From Sneathiella litorea (GTDB lineage Bacteria > Pseudomonadota > Alphaproteobacteria > Sneathiellales > Sneathiellaceae), in assembly GCF_009882915.1 (NCBI RefSeq), contig NZ_WTUW01000009.1, forward strand, positions 496,001 through 560,000: DNA of 64,000 nucleotides. The letters are read 5' to 3'. Under the pieces are notes generated by a model. It worked only from the letters and a program-made list of their open reading frames with translations. It had not been told where the DNA came from and ran no database searches. Positions 44,932 to 54,368 of this stretch are shown here, in pieces. Position 1 is the stretch's first letter. Every line of letters begins with the position of its first letter. A program made the translations under genes and the position numbers.

Positions 44932-46143
44932 ATGACAGACAATAATTCAACCGGCCCACTTACCGGATTGCGTATTCTTGATATTGCGACAATTATCGCT
45001 GCTCCTTTCGCCGGTACATTGCTTGCTGATATGGGCGCGGATGTCGTTAAACTTGAATTGCCCGGTATTGGCGACGGCATGCGCGGCTTTCCCCCGTTCA
45101 AGGATGGCAAATCACTTTGGTGGAAGGCGGCGAACCGTGGCAAACAGTTTGGCACGCTCGATCTTAGGAAAAAGGAGGGTGCGGAGCTTCTCCTGAAGAT
45201 GCTGCCGGAATTTGATGTTCTGATCGAAAACTTCAAACCCGGCACCCTTGACCGCTGGGGCCTCGACATTGAAACCCTGTGGAAGGCAAACCCGAAACTA
45301 GTGGTTCTGCGGACAACGGCGTTTGGCCAAACGGGCCCGTATATCGGCAAGCCCGGCTTCGCCCGCATATTTGAAGCAATGGGAGGATTGACACATATCA
45401 CGGGCGACGCTGACCGCCCGCCCGTTCATACCGGTTATCCTATTTCAGATGCCTTTGGCGGGGTATTCGGTGCCATGTCCATCCTTGCGGCGGTCCACAA
45501 GGTCCGGAGTGACGAGAACGCCAAGGGTGAAGAGATCGATCTTTCCCTGACCGAAGCAACATTCCGCCTTCTCGATTTCCTGGCGATCGAGTATGATCAG
45601 CTTGGTGTCGTGCGTGAACGCAGCGGCAATAAGAACCAGTACTCCGCGCCGTCAGATGTGTACCTGACAAGTGATAAGAAATACGTATCTCTCGCCGGCA
45701 GTACAAACACAACGTTCCGAGGGAATGCTACCGCCGTCGGCCGACCGGATCTGCCGGATGATCCGCGGTTTACAACAAACAACCTTCGCGTAGAGAATGC
45801 AGCGGAGCTGGACAAGATATTCGGCAATTTTATTGCCACACATACCCTTGATGAAGTGGTAGAAGCCTTTGACAAGGCAAAGGGAACGATTGCACCGATT
45901 TACTCTGTTGAGCAAATTTTTAACGACCCGCAGTATCAAGCGCGTGAGGCAATAACATCCGTTCCGGATGATGATTTCGGTTCCGTCCGCCTACAGAATG
46001 TTGTGCCCAAGTTCGTTCAGAATCCGGGGAAGGTTAAATGGACCGCAAAGGATCTTGGTGCCGATAACGACGCCGTTTTTGAAAAACTACTCGGGCTCAG
46101 CAAAGAAGAAATCGATAACTACCGTGAAAGAGGCATTATATGA
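44932..46143 (+). CDS. CaiB/BaiF family CoA transferase
   Basis: A 403-residue family III CoA transferase: GLRILDIATIIAAPFAGTLLADMGADVVKLE at the start, then the block VLIENFKPGTLDRWGLD and GFARIFEAMGGLTHITGD. The catalytic aspartate is expected in the GYPISDAFGGVFGA segment, where D is present. It exchanges CoA between acids, activating a substrate without ATP. It is coupled by ATGA to the IclR gene. Confidence 0.92.
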   Translation: MTDNNSTGPLTGLRILDIATIIAAPFAGTLLADMGADVVKLELPGIGDGMRGFPPFKDGKSLWWKAANRGKQFGTLDLRKKEGAELLLKMLPEFDVLIENFKPGTLDRWGLDIETLWKANPKLVVLRTTAFGQTGPYIGKPGFARIFEAMGGLTHITGDADRPPVHTGYPISDAFGGVFGAMSILAAVHKVRSDENAKGEEIDLSLTEATFRLLDFLAIEYDQLGVVRERSGNKNQYSAPSDVYLTSDKKYVSLAGSTNTTFRGNATAVGRPDLPDDPRFTTNNLRVENAAELDKIFGNFIATHTLDEVVEAFDKAKGTIAPIYSVEQIFNDPQYQAREAITSVPDDDFGSVRLQNVVPKFVQNPGKVKWTAKDLGADNDAVFEKLLGLSKEEIDNYRERGII

Positions 46144-46973
46144 GAAGTGAGCATACCAACCTTATTGATCGTGTCGAAAGACGCCATATCTCTGTGGATG
46201 AAATGATCGATGGGGACAGTTCACTTTCAACCACCCTTATTCGCGGTCTGGATATCCTAGCCTGCTTTCTGGACGGGTCGGAAACCCTCACCAATGCACA
46301 GATTGCTGCGCGAATTGGCGTTAACAAGGCGACCGTATCCCGACTTTGCAAGACTTTGATTGCATTGCGTTATCTGCGGCGAGATCCGCAAGGCGGGTTT
46401 AAACTCGCCCCGGGCCTGCTCGCTCTGTCTTACCCCATGTTGTCCCACATGAAATGGAGACGTCAGGCGGTCAGCCTGATGCAGGATTATGCCGATATTT
46501 CAAAAGGTAACGTCTCGCTCGCCGTTTTCAACGGGGCCGATGCGGTCTACATTCAGACCGTTGGTGATATCACCAACTTCCCCCATGTTCCGGAAATGGG
46601 CATGACCGTTCCGGTCGCAGATTCCGCAACGGGCCGGTCCTTGTTGTCTCTCCTGTCGAAAGAGGAACGCGCGGAAAAATATATAGAGGTGGAAAGCGCT
46701 TATCCGGGTGCTCTCGAACGCTGCCAAGAGAGAATAGATGCTGCAATCGAAACCTGCCGGGAACACGGTTTTTGCACTTCCTACGGCGAATGGCGGGAAA
46801 CTATCTATGCCATGTCGGCACCTGTCGGGCGCACGTCAGACGGACTTGTCGTTACACTTTCATGCGGCATCCCTACCTATCGGGCACGAAAAGATGAAAT
46901 AGAAAGTGATCTGGCACCGCGTCTCGCGGCTGTCGCGGAGAATCTTCGTCAGTTCAACATATTCGGGACCTGA
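46140..46973 (+). CDS. IclR family transcriptional regulator
   Basis: A 277-residue regulator. Residues about 30-90 form the winged helix (TLIRGLDILACFL, TNAQIAARIGVNKATVSRLCKTLIALRYL) and the rest the IclR ligand domain (GTPVPVADSATGRSLLSLL-like region here as MTVPVADSATGRSLL). It probably controls the divergent acyl-CoA dehydrogenase-TRAP and CoA transferase operons in response to a small aromatic or alicyclic acid. Confidence 0.92.
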   Translation: MRSEHTNLIDRVERRHISVDEMIDGDSSLSTTLIRGLDILACFLDGSETLTNAQIAARIGVNKATVSRLCKTLIALRYLRRDPQGGFKLAPGLLALSYPMLSHMKWRRQAVSLMQDYADISKGNVSLAVFNGADAVYIQTVGDITNFPHVPEMGMTVPVADSATGRSLLSLLSKEERAEKYIEVESAYPGALERCQERIDAAIETCREHGFCTSYGEWRETIYAMSAPVGRTSDGLVVTLSCGIPTYRARKDEIESDLAPRLAAVAENLRQFNIFGT

Positions 46974-46996
46974 TACAAAAAAATAAAAAGGAAAGA

Positions 46997-48091
46997 ATGA
47001 TGAGCTTAACGTCACCGATATGCGAGAAAATGGGCATTCGCTATCCAATTTTTGGTCTGGCGCATGATATTGACGTCATGGTGGCATTGGGGAAAGCGGG
47101 CGGATACCCTGTTTTTGGCGCCGCCCGCAGCATGCCCGATGAAATTGCGGAAGTCGCCCGCATCATGAAAAGCGAACTGGGGGATCGTCCGTTCGGCATT
47201 GACCTGATGCTGCCCTCGACTGTCGGCGATGATACCGATCGTGACGGCACAAAATCCAATCTGCCGGAAGAACACAAGCAATTCGTCAAAGAGCTGACGG
47301 AGAAATATAACGTCCCCAAGGCTACAAAACCGACCTTTTTTTCCTCACAAATCCGCTCCCAACAGCTATTCGAGGAACAGCTCGCCGCGACGCTTGAATC
47401 CGAGGCACACAGCTTCGCCTCCGCCGTTGGCATGCCCGCGGAGATGATCAAGCGGGCGAAGGATTACGGCAAGATCACCTTCTCCCTCGTCGGGGCACCA
47501 CGTCACGCAGAAAAAGCGAAGGCGGCGGGCGTTGATGTGATTGTGGCCCAAGGTTACGACGCGGGCGGTCATACAGGCCCTATCGGGACTTTCTCTCTTG
47601 TCCCGCAGGTCGTTGATGTTGCCGGTGATATTCCTGTTTTGGCGGCTGGAGGTGTCGGCCATGGTCGGCATATCGCCGCCTCCTTCGGGCTTGGCGCGCA
47701 AGGGGTCTGGCTCGGCACCGCCTGGCTAGCCTCAAAGGAGCATGCGCTTTGCGATGCGCTCCTGAACAAGCTGTTGAAAGCAGATAGTCTGGACACCACC
47801 ATCTCGCTCAGCCACAGCGGGAAGTCCTGTCGCCTGATCAAGTCTGCCTGGACGGACGAGTGGGATCAGCCGGATGCACCCAAGCCCCTTAAAATGCCTT
47901 ATCAGCAAGTTCTGACGGCGGACATCATCGCCGGGATCAATGAGCATGAGATCGAGCCACTGATCTATGAAGCGACCGGCCAAAGTATCGCCTGGTTCAA
48001 TGAGCTCATGACCGTGGAGGAAATCATGCAACGGCTGGTATCGGAGAGTGACGCAGCCCTATCCAACATGCGAAACCTTCTGGCCAGCTAA
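46997..48091 (+). CDS. Nitronate monooxygenase-type FMN protein
   Basis: A 364-residue TIM-barrel flavoprotein of the nitronate monooxygenase/2-nitropropane dioxygenase family: AQGYDAGGHTGPIGTFSLVPQVVD and LAAGGVGHGRHIAASFGLGAQGVWLGTAWLAS bind FMN. In catabolic clusters relatives act on other substrates, for example as enoyl reductases, so nitronate oxidation is not assured. AAAGGAAAG lies before two adjacent ATGs (46997, 47000). Confidence 0.87.
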   Translation: MMSLTSPICEKMGIRYPIFGLAHDIDVMVALGKAGGYPVFGAARSMPDEIAEVARIMKSELGDRPFGIDLMLPSTVGDDTDRDGTKSNLPEEHKQFVKELTEKYNVPKATKPTFFSSQIRSQQLFEEQLAATLESEAHSFASAVGMPAEMIKRAKDYGKITFSLVGAPRHAEKAKAAGVDVIVAQGYDAGGHTGPIGTFSLVPQVVDVAGDIPVLAAGGVGHGRHIAASFGLGAQGVWLGTAWLASKEHALCDALLNKLLKADSLDTTISLSHSGKSCRLIKSAWTDEWDQPDAPKPLKMPYQQVLTADIIAGINEHEIEPLIYEATGQSIAWFNELMTVEEIMQRLVSESDAALSNMRNLLAS

Positions 48092-48130
48092 CCAACCCTG
48101 CCTAACCCCCTATTCTAAAGAGAAAAGCAT

Positions 48131-49306
48131 ATGATTCGAGATAAAGAAGAACTGGAAAAACAGCGCCTCGAAGTGCGTGAGTGGGTCGAAAAAGTCGCCA
48201 TCCCGAATGAGGATAGGGTTGCCGATCTTAACGAGGTGCCGCAGGATCTTGTCGATGATATGCAGTCAAGGGGTTATTTTGCCTGGGCTATCCCGGAGGA
48301 ATATGGCGGGCTCGGTCTGACAACGGAGGAACTGGTCCTGATGTCGTTTGAGCTGTCATATTGTTCCGTCGCCTATCGCGCGCGGGTTGGCTCCAACACC
48401 GGGATCGGCAGCGAATCCCTTATCGTGGATGGCACCGAAGAGCAAAAACGCAAATATCTTCCCAAGCTGGCCTCCGGTGAGATTGTCGGCTGCTTCGCCC
48501 TCACTGAAAAGGAGGCTGGATCACAGGCAACCGCCCTCACTACGACGGCGATCAAGAAGGGCAACCATTATGTGATGAATGGCTCCAAGGCCTTTATTAC
48601 AAACGCACCGATCTCCGATCTCTTTACGGTATTCGCCCGCACTGACCCGGATGACGACAGCCATCGCGGCATCAGCGCCTTTCTGGTGGATAAGGATACC
48701 CCCGGTCTTACAGTCGGTCCGGCCTACAAGATGATGGGGCAATCCGGCTCTCCAGTCTCCGAAATCCATTTTGACAATTGCGAAATAACCCCAGATCGTC
48801 TGCTCGGCGGTGAAGAAGGTGTCGGCTTCAAAACGGCAATGAAGGCGCTCAATAAGCAGCGTATTCATCTCTCCGCCCTCAGCACCGGTCCGGCCATGCG
48901 AATGCTCGACGATGCGGCTAAATATTCCCAGGAAAGAAAACAGTTTGGCCATCCGATCGGGGATTTTCAGTTGATCCAGGCGATGATCGCCGACAGCCAT
49001 GTGGATATTGCCGCTGCGCGGTCTCTGATCCTGGACACCGCCCGCAAGCGCGATGAAGGGGAAGACATCACGTTGGAAGCCTCCATGTGCAAATATTTCG
49101 CGACCGAGATGTGCGGACGAATTGCCGACCGAGCGGTGCAGATATTTGGCGGTTCTGGCTATGTAGCCGACTACAGCAATATCGAACGTTTCTACCGCGA
49201 TGTCCGGCTGTTCCGCCTCTATGAAGGGACCAGCCAGATTCATCAGCTCAACATCGCCCGCAAAACCTTTGACAGGATCGGCAAGACGGGCACGGTACGG
49301 CTGTGA
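48131..49306 (+). CDS. Acyl-CoA dehydrogenase
   Basis: A 391-residue classical dehydrogenase: CFALTEKEAGSQATALTTTA, YVMNGSKAFITNAP, RKQFGHPIGDFQLIQAMIADS, and a C-terminal QIFGGSGYVADYSNIERFYRDVRLFRLYEGTSQIH, where YEG carries the catalytic glutamate position of this group. It introduces the 2,3 double bond into an acyl-CoA. It follows the nitronate monooxygenase-type gene by 39 bases in the same direction. Confidence 0.93.
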   Translation: MIRDKEELEKQRLEVREWVEKVAIPNEDRVADLNEVPQDLVDDMQSRGYFAWAIPEEYGGLGLTTEELVLMSFELSYCSVAYRARVGSNTGIGSESLIVDGTEEQKRKYLPKLASGEIVGCFALTEKEAGSQATALTTTAIKKGNHYVMNGSKAFITNAPISDLFTVFARTDPDDDSHRGISAFLVDKDTPGLTVGPAYKMMGQSGSPVSEIHFDNCEITPDRLLGGEEGVGFKTAMKALNKQRIHLSALSTGPAMRMLDDAAKYSQERKQFGHPIGDFQLIQAMIADSHVDIAAARSLILDTARKRDEGEDITLEASMCKYFATEMCGRIADRAVQIFGGSGYVADYSNIERFYRDVRLFRLYEGTSQIHQLNIARKTFDRIGKTGTVRL

Positions 49307-49366
49307 TCGCAACTGCCTGAGCAGTTGATCATAACAAACAACGCGCAAAGCGTGAGGGAGAGTAAT

Positions 49367-51604
49367 ATGGAAGAATATAAGCCTTTTTGGCCAGAGCCAC
49401 CCAAAGCACCGGAAGGCGCTCCGAACATTCTTGTGGTTCTTTTCGATGATGTCGGTTTCTCAGATTTTGGTTGTTATGGCTCCCCCATTAAAACGCCGAC
49501 CATTGACAAAATCGCCGAAAAAGGAGTGCGATATACGGGCTTTCACACAACGGCCATGTGCTCGACAACGCGGGCAGCGTTGCTGACCGGACGGAACCAT
49601 CACTCCGTCGGTGTCGGATGTCTTGCCAATTTTGACAGTGGATATCCCGGCTATCGCGGCAAGATCGCGAAGACGGCCGGTACGCTCGCCGAAATGCTAC
49701 GCCCGAATGGCTATCGCAACTATATGATCGGAAAATGGCATGTAAATCCGCTCCATGAAAGCGGACCGACAGGTCCATTTGATGGCTGGCCGCTTAGTCG
49801 CGGTTTCGATCGCTTTTACGGATTTCTCGATGCCGAAACAGATCAGTACGCCCCGGAACTGGTGCGGGATAACACCCATATTGATATACCGGGCACCTAT
49901 GAAAGCGGCTATCACCTGACAGAGGATCTTGTGGATCAGTCCATCCGCATGCTCGCCGAACATCAGGCGGGTGCGGAGAAGACCCCCTGGCTTCTCTGGT
50001 GCGCCTTCGGGGCCTGTCATGCCCCCCATCAGGCTCCGAAGGACATAATCAAAAGCTACGATTCAATGTTCGAAGGTGGCTGGGACAAGGAGCGTGAGCG
50101 CCGTCTCTCCCGGCAGAAAGAACTTGGCATCGTGCCGGAAAATACCCAGATGCCACCCCGCAATGACGGGGTTAAGGCCTGGGATGAGTTCGGGCCGGAT
50201 GAACATCGCCTCTACACCCGTCTACAATCCGCTTATGCCGGAATGCTGGATCATACCGATCGGCATATCACGCGACTGATCGACTTCCTCGAAGAAAGCG
50301 GTCAAATGGACAACACCCTTATTCTGGTGCTGTCCGATAATGGCGCCAGCCAGGAAGGCGGCCGAAATGGCCTGATCAACGCCATGGGCCCGTTCAACCT
50401 GCGACCTGAGCCGATGGCGGAAAAACTCGCCCGGATCGAGGATATCGGTGGCCCGGATACCCATACAAACTTCCCGCATGGTTGGGCCATGGCGGCGAAT
50501 ACGCCGCTGAAACGCTACAAGCAGAACACCCATGGCGGTGGCATTCGGGACCCGCTGATTATCAGTTGGCCCAAGGGCATTCCCGCCCGCGGAGAGCTGC
50601 GCCATCAGTTTGCCCATTGCTCCGATGTGGTGCCGACCTTACTCGAGCTTCTAAATATCGAACCACCAAAGGAAGTAAACGGGATCGAACAACAGCCGAT
50701 CGAGGGACAGAGCTTCAAGGAGAGCCTGTTTAATCCGGACGCTCCGTCCCGCGACAAACCGCAATATTTCGAAATGTTCGGTCATCGTGGAATTTGGCAG
50801 GACGGCTGGAAAGCGGCTGCCTTCCACCCCATGGGAACACCGTTCGAGAATGATCAGTGGGAACTCTATAACCTCGATGAGGATTTCTCCGAAAGCCGGG
50901 ACCTGGCATCGGAACATCCTGAGCGGCTGGAAAAAATGATCGAAAGCTGGTGGGAGCAGGCGAAGAACAATCAGGTTCTGCCGCTGGATGACCGGTTTGC
51001 CCCCCGATTTGCGGAAAATGCCGAGCGTCTCCAAGGGGACCGGAATATCGCGATTTTCCACCGGGGAGTCGGCCATATCCCCTCCGATGTCGCGCCAGAC
51101 CTTCGCAGCCGCGACTACCGGATCGAGGCGGAAGCCGATATAGATAGCGAGAATACTAGCGGCGTCCTGATCGCCCATGGCGACACTACCTCTGGCTATA
51201 GCCTCTATATGAAGGACGGCCATCTGGTGCATGACCTCAACATCGGCGGGGAGCATGTGATTGTCACATCGGACCGGAAAGTTACGCCAGGCCGCCGCTT
51301 GCTCGGCCTCCGGGTTGATCGACTGACAAAGGAAGAAAAGCCGCGCATGGGCACCGGCATGGGCCGGAGCCGCTATACCCTCACCATCGATGGAGAGGAT
51401 GCAGGCTCTGTCGAAAGCCATCTCGGCTTCTTCATGCTGATTTCATGGTCCGGCCTTGATATCGGGCGGGATCGTGGCAATCCGGTTGGTGATTATGCCT
51501 CCCCCTTCGAATTTGAAGGATTCCTCCGCAAGGTGACGGTCCATATGGGGACGCAGACCCTCGACGGTGAAGGGGTCGGCAAGGCGGAGATGGCGCGGGA
51601 ATAA
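49367..51604 (+). CDS. Arylsulfatase-type type I sulfatase
   Basis: The 745-residue enzyme opens with PNILVVLFDDVGFSDFGCYG (metal-binding aspartates) and C65 in CSTTRAALLTGR, the sulfatase signature in which C65 should be oxidised to formylglycine. The usual CxPxR proline is T67 here. LVLSDNGASQEGG supplies further metal ligands. There is no signal peptide, so the enzyme is likely cytoplasmic. The last 150 residues form a beta-rich domain (YRIEAEADIDSENTSGVLIAHG). It hydrolyses sulfate esters. Start at ATG 49367 after AGGGAG; the 49325 frame start lacks a site. Confidence 0.9.
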   Translation: MEEYKPFWPEPPKAPEGAPNILVVLFDDVGFSDFGCYGSPIKTPTIDKIAEKGVRYTGFHTTAMCSTTRAALLTGRNHHSVGVGCLANFDSGYPGYRGKIAKTAGTLAEMLRPNGYRNYMIGKWHVNPLHESGPTGPFDGWPLSRGFDRFYGFLDAETDQYAPELVRDNTHIDIPGTYESGYHLTEDLVDQSIRMLAEHQAGAEKTPWLLWCAFGACHAPHQAPKDIIKSYDSMFEGGWDKERERRLSRQKELGIVPENTQMPPRNDGVKAWDEFGPDEHRLYTRLQSAYAGMLDHTDRHITRLIDFLEESGQMDNTLILVLSDNGASQEGGRNGLINAMGPFNLRPEPMAEKLARIEDIGGPDTHTNFPHGWAMAANTPLKRYKQNTHGGGIRDPLIISWPKGIPARGELRHQFAHCSDVVPTLLELLNIEPPKEVNGIEQQPIEGQSFKESLFNPDAPSRDKPQYFEMFGHRGIWQDGWKAAAFHPMGTPFENDQWELYNLDEDFSESRDLASEHPERLEKMIESWWEQAKNNQVLPLDDRFAPRFAENAERLQGDRNIAIFHRGVGHIPSDVAPDLRSRDYRIEAEADIDSENTSGVLIAHGDTTSGYSLYMKDGHLVHDLNIGGEHVIVTSDRKVTPGRRLLGLRVDRLTKEEKPRMGTGMGRSRYTLTIDGEDAGSVESHLGFFMLISWSGLDIGRDRGNPVGDYASPFEFEGFLRKVTVHMGTQTLDGEGVGKAEMARE

Positions 51605-51624
51605 CCTGCGCCACCTCGAACCAC

Positions 51625-53259
51625 CTAGCTTCCCTCCCGAAGTTCCACCCGGCGGATCTTGCCCGAGATTGTCTTGGGCAGGCTGTCCACAAACTCGATC
51701 TGCCGGGGGTATTTATAAGGTGCCGTCAGTTTCTTGCAGAAATCCTGAATATCGGCGACAAGCTCTGACCCCGCCTTTTCCGGCGTCTTCAGGATGATAA
51801 AGGCCTTGACCAGCTGCCCACGTGTTTCATCCGGAATGCCAATCACGGCACTTTCGACCACTTCGGGATGCTCCAGCAAGGCGCTTTCCACCTCGAACGG
51901 GCTAATCCGGTAGGCACCAGAACTGATAAGGTCATCCGCCCGCCCCTCAAACCAGATATATCCATCGGCATCGCGCCTTGCCGTATCCCCGGTGAAGTAC
52001 CAGCCATGACGGAACGATCCCGTGTCCGGTTCTCCGCCGGTGTAATAGCCATCGAACAGCCCCGGCGGCCAATTGCCCTTGTCCGCCCGTATGGCGATAT
52101 GGCCAACCTCCCCATCCGGCTGGCGGTTGCCCTCGTCATCGATGATATCGATATCAAATCCAGGAACCGGCTTGCCCATGGACCCGAACCTTGGTTCCAT
52201 ACCCGGAAAATTGCCAACGATATTGATGGTTTCCGTCTGACCGTAGCCATCCGCGATGACATTTCCGGTATGTTCCTGCCAATAGCGGATTACTTCCGGA
52301 TTGAGCGGCTCCCCCGCCCCGAGAGACCGACGCAAAGAAGATAGGTTAGCTTTGCTGAGATCATGTTGAGCAAACAAACGGTAGACGGTGGGTGGCGCGC
52401 AGAAGGTTGTCACCCCAAGCCGTTCAATCATCTTCAAATGAAAGTCCACATCGAACGCCCCCTCGCCGTCATAAAGGACTACTTTCGCCCCGGCGAGAAG
52501 CGGCGGAAACAGCAAGCCCCAAGCAGCTTTCGCCCAGCCCGTGTCGGTCAGGGTCCAATGCACATCTCCTTCCCGCAGGTCCATCCAGTAAAGCGCCGTG
52601 GCCACATGGGCCTGGGCATAGCCGAAATCCCGCGGCACCATCTTCGGCATGGAGGTAGTACCGGAAGTGAAATAAGCCATCATCATGTCGGAGGCGACCG
52701 TCGGCGGCGCGTCCTTGCGATCCAGCGTCGGCGAGGCATTGGCGACCAGTTCATCGAAAGAGAGCCAGCCCGGATGCGTTCCGCCCACTACAATGAAATG
52801 CTCCAGCGTCGGGCATTCATTGCGCACGCCGTCCACCTTCTCGCAATGCTCAGGCGTGACGATGATAAAACGAGCTTTAGAGTGCTGCACTCGATAGGCG
52901 ATATCCTTCGCCGTTAAAAGGTTAGTCCCGGGCATAGATATGGCACCGATTTTCATGCAGGCAAAGAGAACCGTGTACCATTCCGGTATCCGGCCAATCA
53001 CCAGACAACCGAAATCTCCCTTCGTTATCCCAAGGGACAAAAAAGCATTGGCGAGCCGGGCAGAATCTTTCGCATAATCCGAATAGGTAATTTCCTTTAT
53101 TGTGGCGCCATCACGCGATACCGCGATAACGGCAGTGCTATCTTTCTCCGCTGCGCGCCCATCGATAATGTCAAAGGCAAAATTAAAATCTTCTGGAATA
53201 TCAAGTTTATAATCTTGTACCGCAGACCTATAATCGCGGTTGAACTGCCCCAAATCCAT
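51625..53259 (-). CDS. Acyl-CoA synthetase (benzoate/medium-chain acyl-CoA ligase type)
   Basis: A 544-residue ANL ligase with MMAYFTSGTTSMPKMVPRDFGYAQ, DGYGQTETINIVGNFPGM (A5), GWYFTGDTARRDADGYIWFEGRADDLISSGAYRISPFEVE (A7-A8) and PKTISGKIRRVELRE at the C-terminus. The QTET form and DLISSGAYRI hinge resemble medium-chain acyl-CoA and benzoate ligases. Start at ATG 53259 with a near-perfect GGGAGGTGA site, not the frame start at 53325. It converges with the sulfatase gene. Confidence 0.9.
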   Translation of the reverse strand: MDLGQFNRDYRSAVQDYKLDIPEDFNFAFDIIDGRAAEKDSTAVIAVSRDGATIKEITYSDYAKDSARLANAFLSLGITKGDFGCLVIGRIPEWYTVLFACMKIGAISMPGTNLLTAKDIAYRVQHSKARFIIVTPEHCEKVDGVRNECPTLEHFIVVGGTHPGWLSFDELVANASPTLDRKDAPPTVASDMMMAYFTSGTTSMPKMVPRDFGYAQAHVATALYWMDLREGDVHWTLTDTGWAKAAWGLLFPPLLAGAKVVLYDGEGAFDVDFHLKMIERLGVTTFCAPPTVYRLFAQHDLSKANLSSLRRSLGAGEPLNPEVIRYWQEHTGNVIADGYGQTETINIVGNFPGMEPRFGSMGKPVPGFDIDIIDDEGNRQPDGEVGHIAIRADKGNWPPGLFDGYYTGGEPDTGSFRHGWYFTGDTARRDADGYIWFEGRADDLISSGAYRISPFEVESALLEHPEVVESAVIGIPDETRGQLVKAFIILKTPEKAGSELVADIQDFCKKLTAPYKYPRQIEFVDSLPKTISGKIRRVELREGS

Positions 53260-53337
53260 CGTCACCTCCCATACTGACGTTGCCTTTGTTTTGTTTATTT
53301 TCCCGCAATCATAGCATAGACCCAAGGCCAGCCAGGC

Positions 53338-54162
53338 TCAATTCGTTTTGAATTTTGCAAGCGCAGGATCCTTGATATCACGCTCCCTCGCCGCCATTTT
53401 ACCCATCTCCTCAAGGCCCCGCTCATCCACCATCAGGTCACAGAACAATGTTCTCTCCCGCGCGAAACCCTCCTCAACAGGCCGGTCGTCAATTCCCTGG
53501 ATCAAATCCTTGATATGGCCCACAGCGCGGGAGGAGCGAGACGCAAGAAGCGAGGCAACCTCCATTGCCTTATCCAGAACATCCCCGTCCACGCAGACGC
53601 TGGCAAGTCCGAGGTCCACCGCCTCCCGCGGGGTCACTGTGCGCCCAAGAAGCATCAGTTCCAAAGCCTTTGCCTTTCCGACAAGGCGTGTCAGTCTTTG
53701 CGTGCCTCCTGCCCCCGGCAAAATACCAAGATTTACTTCCGGCAGCCCGAGATCATAAGGGCCGTCCTTCACGATCCGGATATCGCAGGCAAGGGCAAGT
53801 TCGAACCCACCGCCCATTGCGGTGCCGTTAATTGCCGCGATAAAGGGTTTACTCATCCCCTCAATGCGCCGGTAACATTTATGAATTGTTGACTCCGGCA
53901 CCGGACGCGCGGGATCGAATTTGAGACCACGATCAGCCATTGCCTTACTGCGCTCATAAAGGGCACTAACATCATAATGCCGTATAAAAACGCTCTTCTC
54001 CGCTCCGGTAAAGATCACAGCCCGGATTTCGGGGTCACCTTCTACTGCCGTCAGAGCCGCATCGAGCTCACTTTCCGTCTCACCGTCCATATAACCATAT
54101 GGCGGGTTACTGAAACGAATAATGCCTATGTTGTCCCGCCGGTCAATCGTGAGCTGTGCCAT
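53338..54162 (-). CDS. Enoyl-CoA hydratase/isomerase family protein
   Basis: A 274-residue crotonase with both classical glutamates in place: GTAMGGGFELALACD and LPEVNLGILPGAGGTQRLTRLVG. It is therefore a standard 2-enoyl-CoA hydratase candidate. It lies 78 bases before the ligase start on the same strand and probably shares its operon. AGGACAGGG precedes the ATG. Confidence 0.93.
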   Translation of the reverse strand: MAQLTIDRRDNIGIIRFSNPPYGYMDGETESELDAALTAVEGDPEIRAVIFTGAEKSVFIRHYDVSALYERSKAMADRGLKFDPARPVPESTIHKCYRRIEGMSKPFIAAINGTAMGGGFELALACDIRIVKDGPYDLGLPEVNLGILPGAGGTQRLTRLVGKAKALELMLLGRTVTPREAVDLGLASVCVDGDVLDKAMEVASLLASRSSRAVGHIKDLIQGIDDRPVEEGFARERTLFCDLMVDERGLEEMGKMAARERDIKDPALAKFKTN

Positions 54163-54368
54163 TCCCTGTCCTTTCGTTTTCTTGCTTTATTTATTATGGT
54201 TATGTTGTGTACGCTCGACCCCAATTGCGCCAGTATAGGAAATTATATGATAACGGGCGGGTTAAAATACTGAAGGAACTTTCTTCATGTAACAAAGGGA
54301 AAAACCTCCGATAACAATCCCACGAATATGGACATATTCTCACCATTATCTACGGATAAATCCAGCAA

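Noticed and set aside
48521-49348. 275-codon open frame antisense to the acyl-CoA dehydrogenase
   Set aside because: The plus-strand gene carries all family motifs and neighbours in phase; the antisense product resembles no family.
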